A stretch of 64,000 bases of DNA from Acholeplasma laidlawii_A. Its GTDB lineage: Bacteria > Bacillota_I > Bacilli_A > Acholeplasmatales > Acholeplasmataceae. Position numbers and translations under genes: made by a program. How positions within the stretch are numbered: position 1 is the stretch's first letter; the number at the start of each line of letters is the position of its first letter. The stretch lies in NCBI RefSeq assembly GCF_030166555.2, contig NZ_CP126461.2; one strand, written 5' to 3'. The notes under the pieces were generated by a model, which worked only from the letters and a program-made list of their open reading frames with translations, did no database searches and was not told the origin of the DNA. Below, piece after piece: positions 46,856 through 55,544 of the stretch.

Positions 46856-47563
46856 ATGAACACATATAAAATAGCAGATCTAATCATCAAAATGAATCCT
46901 AAGTATGATCCACTATTAAGTCAAGCTAAAGCTTACTTAATAAATACGAGTGAATCTGTTGATTTAGTAATCCCTGATATAACAAAGGATGTTTTAGCAT
47001 ATCATAAAGAAAATCAGGATTTAACTATAGGAGACTGTGAATACATCATGTATGCATCGTACTTTTATACGAAACTAATTGAGTATAATGGTATCTATCT
47101 ACATGCATCAGCTGTAGTCAAAGATGGATTTTGTTATATGTTTTCTGCACCAAGTGGTACAGGAAAATCAACGCATACTAATCTTTGGCTTAAGAATATA
47201 AAAGATTCACTCATTTTAAATGATGATAAACCCGCAATTAGAATATTTGACGATGCTATTTATGCTTATGGTACACCATTTTCTGGCAAGCATGATTTAA
47301 GTATCAACAAAAAATATCCTTTAAAGGGTATATCATTTATATATAGAGATTCTAAAAATACCATCTCTAAAATTAATCCAAACGAGTCATTATCTTTAAT
47401 GATGGCACAAACTGTTAGATCTAAACAAGAAAAATATTTAGTTAAAACACTATCTATGCTAGAAACTATCTTAACTAAAATACCAATATATAAAATGGGT
47501 TGTACAATATCCAAAGAAGCCGCATTAATGTCGTATAACACTATGAAAGGGCCGACACTATGA
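46856..47563 (+). CDS. HPr-kinase-like P-loop protein 2
   Basis: A 235 residue paralogue of the protein at 10532-11335. It has Walker A SAPSGTGKSTHTNLW near residues 97-111, LNDDKPAI, and YGTPFSGKH; both proteins end with an IPIY strand and a short helix. The N-terminal part is shorter and more divergent than in paralogue 1. It lies 111 bases after the peptide 2 protein and overlaps the next gene by four bases (ATGA), so it is cotranscribed with GHL10-type 1. Possible role: phosphorylation of a precursor peptide serine or threonine. Not classical HprK/P. Confidence 0.7.
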   Translation: MNTYKIADLIIKMNPKYDPLLSQAKAYLINTSESVDLVIPDITKDVLAYHKENQDLTIGDCEYIMYASYFYTKLIEYNGIYLHASAVVKDGFCYMFSAPSGTGKSTHTNLWLKNIKDSLILNDDKPAIRIFDDAIYAYGTPFSGKHDLSINKKYPLKGISFIYRDSKNTISKINPNESLSLMMAQTVRSKQEKYLVKTLSMLETILTKIPIYKMGCTISKEAALMSYNTMKGPTL

Positions 47564-50280
47564 AGATCAAAAAAACAATAATTATCATACTAGTATGTTT
47601 AACCACTATACTATTATCAGGATTTACAAAGCCAAATTCAAATGACATAAAATCATTTGAATTTGAGTTTGAAACCACTCAAAAATTAAGAGCAGTCTGG
47701 GTTACACCAATTGTAGGAGAAGTACCTACATTTACAACCGAAACTGCCTTTAAAAATGAAATGAATCAGATGTTAGATATCTTAGAACATTACAAAATAA
47801 ATGCACTTATCTTTCATGTTAGAACGCATAACAATGCTTTATATGATTCAGAATTAAATCCTAAAGCAACCGTTTTTGGTAGTGTTAATTTTAATAATTT
47901 TGACCCTTTATTATGGCTAGTTAATGAAACTCAAAGCCGTGGTATTGAGTTTCATGCATGGCTAAATCCCTATAGAGTGGGAACTAATTATGTAGGCACA
48001 ATGCCTGCAGAAAACCCCGCATCAAATGCTAGTAACATATTAAGTAATGCATCGAATTCGGCACTTAAGATTTTAAACCCTGGAGAACCTGTTGTACGTG
48101 ATTTTATAGTAGATACTGTGATAGAAATTATTGAAAAGTACCCTGTAGATGCAATCCATTTTGATGATTACTTTTACACCAATTTGGGGGCTAATGGAGC
48201 ACTTTCTGGTGCAACCACCATTCTAGATGAACCCGATCAGCAAACTTATGTAACTTATGGTAGTGGATATAATACAACGAGTGCTACTGATAAAGCAAAT
48301 TGGCGTAGACAACAAGTTAATACCATGGTTCAGGCCGTATCTAATGCGATTAGAAATTATAACCAGTTAAATGATAAGCATGTTCAATTTGGTATATCAC
48401 CTACAGGGATATACAAAAATGGTAATGGTGTAGTAACTTATGATGAGTTGGGTAAACCAGTTACAACAGGATCTCTTACTACTGGTCAAACACATTATAG
48501 TTCTTATCTATTTTCAGACTCGCTTCACTGGATTAAAGAAGGATGGCTAGATTATATCGCCCCACAAAGCTATTGGGCAACAAATCACAGTGCAGCATCC
48601 TACTATAATGTGATGGGCTGGTGGGAAAAAGTAGTTAAACATTTAGATGTTAATCTTTATTCCGGTATTGGTCTATATATGGCGGATGAATCGACAAATA
48701 CTTTTAACTGGAAAACTGATATGTTAGAGATGCGTACTCAACTAGAATATTTAGATACACTTGAGGGTGTAGATGGATTAAGTGTATACTCATATAAATA
48801 TATTAGAAATCACTACAACAATCAAAACCCTACTTCAGCAAATCAAATGGAAAATGCAGTTTCCCTATGGCAAGATTATTTAGTTTTACCACCACTTAAA
48901 AGTATGGAACCCATACTTTTAGATGGTATATCTAATATCTCGCATGAAAATGGGGTATTAACCTTTGAAAGACTGGATGGTGCCAAACAGTATTACATTT
49001 ATAGATCACAAACTAGCCTAACATATAGCCAATCTGAAATTGTAGGTGTTGTTGGTAGAAGTAATGATTTAAGTTTATCTTTTAATACAGGCGATACCCA
49101 AAATCAATATGTATATGGCATTCGAGCACTATCCTATACAAATCATTTAGGTAGTACCACAGTAACTAATGATATTTCAATGATTGAGGGGGCATCGATT
49201 AGGCTTGCTACTGAATCAAGTGGACAAGGCTTAAGATTTTATGCAAATAAACCTCAATCTGTTTTAAGTGATACACATGGATTTTATATTGTTTATGGTG
49301 AAACCACAATGCAAGGTTTATTAGATGCAATAAATAATCCTATAAATAATGAAATTATAGTAAATCAAAAGAAGGTATTTAAAGTTGAAGTGCCAGGTGT
49401 TGATGTAGATGGAACGTATTCGGTAGTAATTACTGGTATACCAAGTATAGGATATACTCAAAAGATAAGTGTATATGCTTATTACACAAATAATCATCAA
49501 ATCTATCTATCTTCTAATGCCTCTATAAGATCACTACTTGAAGTAGCGGTTCGAATGGAAAATCTAGGTCAGGGTGTTACTCAGAGCAAAGATATTATTA
49601 ATGAGGTTAAAGACTCAACAAAGCATATCGTAAGAAATGCTTTTAATGCATATGAAATTACTGGTATTTTTGAAACAAACCACAATCTAATAAAAGCAGA
49701 ATTTATTAAAGATTGGAACACTTTATTTCAAACTAACTGGACAGAACTAAATGCACAAGACTTTTATAACCATGCAATTATAGGCAAACAATCTAACACT
49801 GCAACACTTGCTGGAAGTAGATTATATCAGTTCTTTAATCATATATCCTATAGTGAAAAATGGTTGTGGTTATTAGATTATCTACTAAGTATAGATGGAA
49901 CTCTATGGACTTCAAGACAAATAGAAGCTATCAAAATAGATGGCACATTTGAGTCGCACACTAATTTATATAGTGGTAGTCATCTCATATATTCTATCTA
50001 TAATTTCTTTTATGAATCACATGAAGTAGGAGGATATACAGCAATCAATTTCGTTACTAATAAGCAATTTTATGATACAGTAGTTAATTTTAGTAATAGT
50101 ATCTATTTAAAACTAGATAACTATGATTTCTTAAGTGTTGGTCAATCAATTAAACTACCTAATCCACCGGCTGATTTATCAGCAAACTTTTCACATTACT
50201 TGATTGGATCCACAACATATTATCCAGGGGATAACTATGTTGTTATAAGTAATGCAAAAATTAAATTTATTTATCAGTAA
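47560..50280 (+). CDS. GHL10-type glycoside hydrolase-like secreted protein 1
   Basis: A 906 residue secreted protein with an N-terminal signal (KKTIIIILVCLTTILLSGF). The family 10-like (GHL10, YngK/DUF187-type) domain spans about 43-400: LRAVWVTPIVG, FHVRTHNN, HAWLNPYR, AIHFDDYFY and IDYIAPQSYW. An FN3-like linker (about 455-535) leads to a shared domain (EGASIRLA, about 540-640) and a second shared domain (FETNHNLIKAEF, about 703-830). It is coupled to HPr-kinase-like 2. The likely role is hydrolysis of an extracellular glycan. Its paralogue is at 51603-54305. Confidence 0.82.
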   Translation: MKIKKTIIIILVCLTTILLSGFTKPNSNDIKSFEFEFETTQKLRAVWVTPIVGEVPTFTTETAFKNEMNQMLDILEHYKINALIFHVRTHNNALYDSELNPKATVFGSVNFNNFDPLLWLVNETQSRGIEFHAWLNPYRVGTNYVGTMPAENPASNASNILSNASNSALKILNPGEPVVRDFIVDTVIEIIEKYPVDAIHFDDYFYTNLGANGALSGATTILDEPDQQTYVTYGSGYNTTSATDKANWRRQQVNTMVQAVSNAIRNYNQLNDKHVQFGISPTGIYKNGNGVVTYDELGKPVTTGSLTTGQTHYSSYLFSDSLHWIKEGWLDYIAPQSYWATNHSAASYYNVMGWWEKVVKHLDVNLYSGIGLYMADESTNTFNWKTDMLEMRTQLEYLDTLEGVDGLSVYSYKYIRNHYNNQNPTSANQMENAVSLWQDYLVLPPLKSMEPILLDGISNISHENGVLTFERLDGAKQYYIYRSQTSLTYSQSEIVGVVGRSNDLSLSFNTGDTQNQYVYGIRALSYTNHLGSTTVTNDISMIEGASIRLATESSGQGLRFYANKPQSVLSDTHGFYIVYGETTMQGLLDAINNPINNEIIVNQKKVFKVEVPGVDVDGTYSVVITGIPSIGYTQKISVYAYYTNNHQIYLSSNASIRSLLEVAVRMENLGQGVTQSKDIINEVKDSTKHIVRNAFNAYEITGIFETNHNLIKAEFIKDWNTLFQTNWTELNAQDFYNHAIIGKQSNTATLAGSRLYQFFNHISYSEKWLWLLDYLLSIDGTLWTSRQIEAIKIDGTFESHTNLYSGSHLIYSIYNFFYESHEVGGYTAINFVTNKQFYDTVVNFSNSIYLKLDNYDFLSVGQSIKLPNPPADLSANFSHYLIGSTTYYPGDNYVVISNAKIKFIYQ

Positions 50281-50288
50281 AATCACTG

Positions 50289-50327
50289 AAGGTATAGATG
50301 TAATAAATAATACATTTATACCTTTTT
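50289..50327 (+). terminator. Intrinsic terminator
   Basis: GGTATAGATGTA pairs with TACATTTATACC (one G-U), then five T. Confidence 0.8.
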
Positions 50328-50351
50328 CTAGTGATATGAAATTAGAAACTT

Positions 50352-50378
50352 TGAATTGTAAGCGATTTATTATAAAAT
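50352..50378 (+). promoter_or_regulatory. Promoter with cre-like site for the 50413-54305 operon
   Basis: TTGTAAGCGATTTATT (50356-50371) matches the cre consensus at 14 of 16 positions and overlaps the probable core promoter (TATAAA at 50371-50376). Confidence 0.4.
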
Positions 50379-50412
50379 AGTGTGTAAAAGCAAAACGAAT
50401 GAGGAGTACACG

Positions 50413-51603
50413 ATGAAAAAAATATATGCCTTCTTCATATTGATATCAATACTACTTTTAAGTGGTTGCATCATGTCAAATGATGATGAACCAAAAAGCT
50501 ATGAAGTAAGTTTGGATATTTTATATGAACTAAATGATGAAGTCAGAGGTTTAGATATCATTATTGATTTAAATAAGACATTTGATATGGGTGAAGTGAC
50601 TGACTTTTATGTCACACTCTCATATATGGTTAATGCAACAACAGAAGATTTAGATTATAAGTTGCAATTACCAAGTGCTACAAAAGTAAACTTTTTTGAA
50701 GTCACTGGTAATCAAGCAGTTCTAACCTTAGAAGAAGTTATATTTGATTACAAAGGTGATTATATAAGTGCATATGCAACCGTTCAATTCAAAAAAGGTG
50801 TAACCAATCACTTATATGAATTGAAAAGTATAAAGTCAACAAACCTATATGAACTTGCATTAGTATCAGAAGGTACATTTGCAACAGAAATTTTAGAATC
50901 ACTAAAACCAAATACTGAGTTTCCTGAACTAGAAATTAGTTTAGCAGCCTTATTAAACAATGAATTTAGAGGTTTTGATTTAAACGCTGTTGTATCATCT
51001 AATGACACATTAGAAAGTTTAGAAGTGACCTATGGGTATATCTATATACTTAATAGTGCTGAAACCATCTATTTAAACACTCCTGGCGTTACAAACATTA
51101 GCATGGAAGAAGTGGCAACACTTGATTTATTAACGAACTTTAATACAAATCTTAAAAATACTACATTAGATTATGAATTAGATAGAGTTTATGCGAGATC
51201 TTTTGTTACTGTAACTAAAGAAGATGAAACATATACATACTATTCAGAAATCATTAACTTTACTTTATATGAATTAGCACTTGAATCTACTGGTGCATTT
51301 GCTGAAGAAATCATTACTGAAGTAGAATATCAGGAACCTGATCAAACTGTATTAACACTTATAAGTGTAAGTGCAAATACTTCAAACTATACGATTACTC
51401 TAGTAAGTGATCATACAACTGCAACTATTTCAACTGATTATTTAAAAGTTACTGTTGTAGTTACACTAGACCCTGGATATAGTTTTTCTAATAGTGTTAT
51501 CTTTAAGTTCAACAATAAGGTAGTTAGCGCATTAAATTACACAATAGTTAATGACAAATTAACTTACACATTTAATGATCCAAACTGGTCAGGTATCTAC
51601 TAA
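50413..51603 (+). CDS. Lipoprotein with two internal repeats
   Basis: A 396 residue lipoprotein (signal KIYAFFILISILLLSGC, lipobox LSGC). Two related blocks span about 25-150 and 165-305. Each begins with a LNDEVRG or LNNEFRG segment and ends in a YELAL-S-G-FA-EI motif, so the protein contains an internal duplication. A third, shorter beta-rich part follows. The family is unknown to me. ATG 50413 with GAGGAG at 50401-50406 is the likely start; the frame is open from 50380. It overlaps GHL10-type 2 by one base (TAATG). Confidence 0.7.
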   Translation: MKKIYAFFILISILLLSGCIMSNDDEPKSYEVSLDILYELNDEVRGLDIIIDLNKTFDMGEVTDFYVTLSYMVNATTEDLDYKLQLPSATKVNFFEVTGNQAVLTLEEVIFDYKGDYISAYATVQFKKGVTNHLYELKSIKSTNLYELALVSEGTFATEILESLKPNTEFPELEISLAALLNNEFRGFDLNAVVSSNDTLESLEVTYGYIYILNSAETIYLNTPGVTNISMEEVATLDLLTNFNTNLKNTTLDYELDRVYARSFVTVTKEDETYTYYSEIINFTLYELALESTGAFAEEIITEVEYQEPDQTVLTLISVSANTSNYTITLVSDHTTATISTDYLKVTVVVTLDPGYSFSNSVIFKFNNKVVSALNYTIVNDKLTYTFNDPNWSGIY

Positions 51604-54305
51604 TGAACATATTAAATATAAAAAAAATTGTAGGCGTATTTGTTATGCTATCTCTAACATTTATGGTATTTGCATCTGCTCCAAAGCTTGCTGCAAATAC
51701 ACCGGTTATACAAAATAATACAAAACAAGAATTCCGTGCAGCATGGGCATCGCATCTCATTGGTAGTATGCCAGCATACACGACAGAAGCACAGTTTAAA
51801 GCGCGTGCAACAGAAATTCTTGATATACTTGAGTACTATAACTTTAACGCCATTATTATGCATTTACGTACGCATAATAATGCATACTATGTATCTGAGT
51901 TAAGTCCCAAAGCTGCAGCATTTGCAAGTGTTAATTTTAATACGTTTGACCCGATGCTTTGGTTTATCGAAGAAACACATAAGCGTGGTATGGAATTTCA
52001 TGGATGGTTAAACCCATACCGCTTAGGTACGAATTATGTGGGCACAATGCCTACAGAAAACCCTGCAAGTAACCCGGCAAACATTTTAAGTTATAATGGT
52101 GCTTCTATTCTAAACCCTGGTTTACCGCATGTAAGAGATTTTGTTTCTGACACTATTGTTGAAATATTAGAAAGATATCCGGTTGATGCGATTCATTTTG
52201 ATGATTACTTCTATATTAATTTAGGAGCAAATGGTGCTACAAGTGGGGCAAATACTATTTTAAATGAACCAGACCAACAAACGTTTATAACTTATGGTAG
52301 TGGCTATAATACAGCTAGTGCAACATCCAAAGCAGACTGGCGAAGACAACAGGTAAACCTGATGGTTGAGTCTGTTTCAAACACTATTAAAAACTTCAAT
52401 CAAGCAAACAACACCCATGTACAATTTGGTATATCACCAACGGGTATTTATAAGAATGGTAATGGTGTTGTCACATATAACGGTAATATTCCTATAACTT
52501 CAGGTTCTGATACCGGTGGTCAAACACATTATTCAAGCTATCTATTTGCAGATTCTGTCAAATGGGCAACAGAAGGATGGATAGACTATTTACTTCCTCA
52601 AAGTTATTGGGCAAATTCACATCCTGTCGCAAGTTATAACAAAATTATGACTTGGTGGAATGATGTCTTTAAGTATTTAGATGTTAACCTATATTCTGGT
52701 ATTGGTATTTATATGGCAGATGGAATTGGTAATACTCATGGCTGGCAAACTAATAACAATGAAATGAAAAATCAATTAGAGTTCATTAAGGGTCTAGAAA
52801 ATGTTCAAGGTTCTAGTTTATATAGTTACAACTATGTAGATAGTGCTTATAAGGGTAGTAGTGCAAAATCAGCCACTCAAATGCAAAATGCTAAAAGTAC
52901 TTGGTCAGACATCGCAGTCTTACCAGAGTTAAAAAGTATGGCACAGATAATACCAGGAAAGGTCACCAATTTAAAACATTTAAATGGTACCCTATCCTTT
53001 AATAAAGTAGCAGATACCAAACAATACTATATCTACCGTTCAAAAACGGCATTAAACTTTACGAATGCTGAAATTGTTGAAGTCATTCGTTCAAGCGATA
53101 ACATAATTAATTACCAAACAGGTGATTTAGATAATGAATATACCTATGCAGTACGTGCATTATCATACTCTAATACACTAGGTGAAGCAGTTACGATATT
53201 AAATCCGGCAAACGATACAAAATTAAATGTTTTTGAAGGTGCATCGATTCGAACCGCAATAAACGAAACGAATCAATCACTTAGATTCTATGCTCAGTTT
53301 GACGAAGCACTTGGTCAAACTGAACAAGGATTTTATATTGTAGAAGGTGATGTATCGTTAACAGAACTGAAATCACGAGTTAACGTAGAAACAACCAATC
53401 AGTTTTCCATAAATGGACAAAGTGTTGTTAAAGTACCGGTAAGTAATGTGGATAATACGGGTACATTTACAACCATTATTAACAATATAACGACTGCTGA
53501 TTTTAGTAAACTATATACAATTTTCGGATACTATAAAAAAGGTGGTGTCATTACACTATCTAATAATAAAACTACAAGATCTGTATTAGAAGTAGCTTAT
53601 AAAATGACCTATGAGGGAAACGCTGCGCCACACATTATAAATTACACAAATCAATTAAAAATATTTGGTATGGATACATTTGGTCAATTAAAAGTTACTG
53701 ATAAATTTGAGACGAATCATTTAGAATTAGCTAAAGCATTCTTAAATGACTGGAATACTAAATTCAGTTTGAGTTTAACTCAAATTGATTTAGAATCATT
53801 TTATAATAGTGCGGTCTATGGTAAGGTATCTAGTAATAATAGTCTAAGTGGTAGTAGAATTTATGAGTTCTTTAAAGATCAAACACTTAACTTAAAATGG
53901 GGCTGGTTACTAGACTATATTGAGTCGGTGGATACAAAAATTTGGCCATCTAGACAAGTGGTAGCACTCAAAGGAAATGGTACAAATCCAGAGTACTCAA
54001 ATATCTATGAAGGTAGACACTTTATTACCTCACTAATTGGATTCTTTAATGGTACCTATGCATATGATGGGTATCCAACAAATGATTTTACAAATATATC
54101 TATGTATGATAATTTAGCAAATTTTGTTGACAGCATACTGGCAAAACCTAATGGATATCAATACTATGATGTAGGTAACGAAGTGAAACTACCGGTTCAA
54201 ACGGACCATGATTTTAGTCACTATCTCATTAATGATCAAATATATCATGAAGGTGATACATTAATCATTGGAGATAATCTCGTTATTAAACTCATATTTA
54301 ATTAA
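51603..54305 (+). CDS. GHL10-type glycoside hydrolase-like secreted protein 2
   Basis: A 900 residue paralogue of 47560-50280, with the same module order. The signal is IVGVFVMLSLTFMVFASAP. The GHL10-type domain has FRAAWASHLIG, MHLRTHNN, HGWLNPYRLG, AIHFDDYFY and LLPQSYW. The FN3-like part begins near residue 460, the shared domain near 544 (EGASIRTA) and the second shared domain near 701 (FETNHLELAKAF). Similarity to paralogue 1 is clear but far from identical, so the duplication is old. It is coupled to the preceding lipoprotein. Confidence 0.82.
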   Translation: MNILNIKKIVGVFVMLSLTFMVFASAPKLAANTPVIQNNTKQEFRAAWASHLIGSMPAYTTEAQFKARATEILDILEYYNFNAIIMHLRTHNNAYYVSELSPKAAAFASVNFNTFDPMLWFIEETHKRGMEFHGWLNPYRLGTNYVGTMPTENPASNPANILSYNGASILNPGLPHVRDFVSDTIVEILERYPVDAIHFDDYFYINLGANGATSGANTILNEPDQQTFITYGSGYNTASATSKADWRRQQVNLMVESVSNTIKNFNQANNTHVQFGISPTGIYKNGNGVVTYNGNIPITSGSDTGGQTHYSSYLFADSVKWATEGWIDYLLPQSYWANSHPVASYNKIMTWWNDVFKYLDVNLYSGIGIYMADGIGNTHGWQTNNNEMKNQLEFIKGLENVQGSSLYSYNYVDSAYKGSSAKSATQMQNAKSTWSDIAVLPELKSMAQIIPGKVTNLKHLNGTLSFNKVADTKQYYIYRSKTALNFTNAEIVEVIRSSDNIINYQTGDLDNEYTYAVRALSYSNTLGEAVTILNPANDTKLNVFEGASIRTAINETNQSLRFYAQFDEALGQTEQGFYIVEGDVSLTELKSRVNVETTNQFSINGQSVVKVPVSNVDNTGTFTTIINNITTADFSKLYTIFGYYKKGGVITLSNNKTTRSVLEVAYKMTYEGNAAPHIINYTNQLKIFGMDTFGQLKVTDKFETNHLELAKAFLNDWNTKFSLSLTQIDLESFYNSAVYGKVSSNNSLSGSRIYEFFKDQTLNLKWGWLLDYIESVDTKIWPSRQVVALKGNGTNPEYSNIYEGRHFITSLIGFFNGTYAYDGYPTNDFTNISMYDNLANFVDSILAKPNGYQYYDVGNEVKLPVQTDHDFSHYLINDQIYHEGDTLIIGDNLVIKLIFN

Positions 54306-54314
54306 CATTTTTAT

Positions 54315-54359
54315 ATCACCCATCCTGGAAGTTTTATAGACTAGGATGGGTGATTTTTA
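54315..54359 (+). terminator. Terminator closing the second accessory block
   Basis: ATCACCCATCCT pairs exactly with AGGATGGGTGAT, followed by five T. Confidence 0.9.
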
Positions 54360-54424
54360 TTAAGAGAAATCAATGATGTCTAAGGTAAATAATGTAAAAA
54401 AATAACAAATTAAACATTAATAAG

Positions 54425-54453
54425 TTGACAATTATCTATCAAAAATATATAAT
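54425..54453 (+). promoter_or_regulatory. Consensus promoter of the rpsL-rpsG-fusA operon
   Basis: TTGACA (54425-54430), 17 bases, TATAAT (54448-54453); both hexamers are perfect. Confidence 0.9.
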
Positions 54454-54525
54454 ATAACAGGTGTGAATATTTTATCGAAATTACACTTAACATCTCGGCT
54501 TCACAAAGCCAAAATAACAATTATG

Positions 54526-54545
54526 AAACACATGGACATGTGTTT
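54526..54545 (+). promoter_or_regulatory. Palindromic hairpin in the rpsL leader
   Basis: AAACACATG and CATGTGTTT flank a two base centre right before the rpsL RBS. A smaller GGCTT/AAGCC hairpin lies upstream. Possibly an S12 or S7 control site. Confidence 0.4.
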
Positions 54546-54564
54546 TAGGAAAGGAAATTAGAAT

Positions 54565-54990
54565 ATGCCTACCATATCTCAATTAGTTACAACTTCTCGT
54601 CAAGATAAGAATTACAAATCTAAATCTCCAGCATTACATTATGGTTTTAACAGCCTTAAAAAAGAAGATTCAGAATATAATTCGCCTCAAAAACGTGGTG
54701 TTTGTACTCGTGTTACTACAATGACACCTAAGAAACCTAACTCTGCATTACGTAAATATGCTCGTGTTAGATTATCAAACGGTACAGAAGTAACAGCTTA
54801 TATCCCAGGTGTCGGTCACTCATTACAAGAACACTCCGTTGTACTTGTTCGTGGGGGACGTGTAAAAGACTTACCAGGTGTACGTTATCATATCGTACGT
54901 GGTGCTTTAGACGCGACTGGTGTTGCAAACCGCATGCAGGGTAGATCCAAATACGGTGCTAAGCGTCCAAAAGCCGCTAAGAAAAAGTAA
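54565..54990 (+). CDS. rpsL: Ribosomal protein S12
   Basis: A 141 residue 30S protein of the decoding centre. TPKKPNSALRKYARVRLSNG is diagnostic, and the streptomycin-sensitive lysine context TPKKPNS looks wild type. The basic C-terminus has GRSKYGAKRPK. It is the first gene of the str operon, with a perfect promoter upstream, and starts the conserved block that in Bacillus follows rpoC directly. Confidence 0.98.
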   Translation: MPTISQLVTTSRQDKNYKSKSPALHYGFNSLKKEDSEYNSPQKRGVCTRVTTMTPKKPNSALRKYARVRLSNGTEVTAYIPGVGHSLQEHSVVLVRGGRVKDLPGVRYHIVRGALDATGVANRMQGRSKYGAKRPKAAKKK

Positions 54991-55056
54991 TTCATAAATA
55001 AATTACAAACAATAAAACTCACATTAAAAATCTAGTAAAGGAAGAAGGTGAACAAT

Positions 55057-55527
55057 ATGCCACGTAAAGGACATATCGTAAAACGTGATGTATTACCAGA
55101 TCCGATTTACAACTCCAAATTAATTACAAGAATCGTAAACACAATTATGGAAGACGGTAAAAAAGGAACTGCGCAAGGTATTTTATACGGTGCACTAAAC
55201 CGTATTAAGGACCAAACAGGTCGTGAAGCTATTGATGTATTCAATGAAGCTTTAAACAATATCTCACCAATCTTAGAAGTTAGAGCACGCCGTATTGGGG
55301 GTCAAAACTATCAAGTACCAGTTGAGGTTAGACCTGAAAGACGTCAAGCACTTGCATTAAGATGGTTAGTTCAATATGCTAAGAAACGCAACGAGAAAAC
55401 AATGGAAGAAAGATTAGCAAAAGAAATTTTAGACGCTTCTCAGGGCACAGGTGCCGCTGTTAAGAAACGTGAAGAAGTACACAAGATGGCTGAGGCGAAT
55501 AAAGCATTCGCTCACTATCGCTGGTAA
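55057..55527 (+). CDS. rpsG: Ribosomal protein S7
   Basis: A 156 residue 30S assembly protein. MPRKGHIVKRDVLPDPIYNS and the internal NISPILEVRARRIGGQNYQV are diagnostic. ATG 55057 is chosen over GTG 55048, because the AAGGAAGAAGG purine run provides the SD. It lies 66 bases after rpsL and 17 bases before fusA. Confidence 0.97.
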   Translation: MPRKGHIVKRDVLPDPIYNSKLITRIVNTIMEDGKKGTAQGILYGALNRIKDQTGREAIDVFNEALNNISPILEVRARRIGGQNYQVPVEVRPERRQALALRWLVQYAKKRNEKTMEERLAKEILDASQGTGAAVKKREEVHKMAEANKAFAHYRW

Positions 55528-55544
55528 GAAGGGAAGATAAAACT

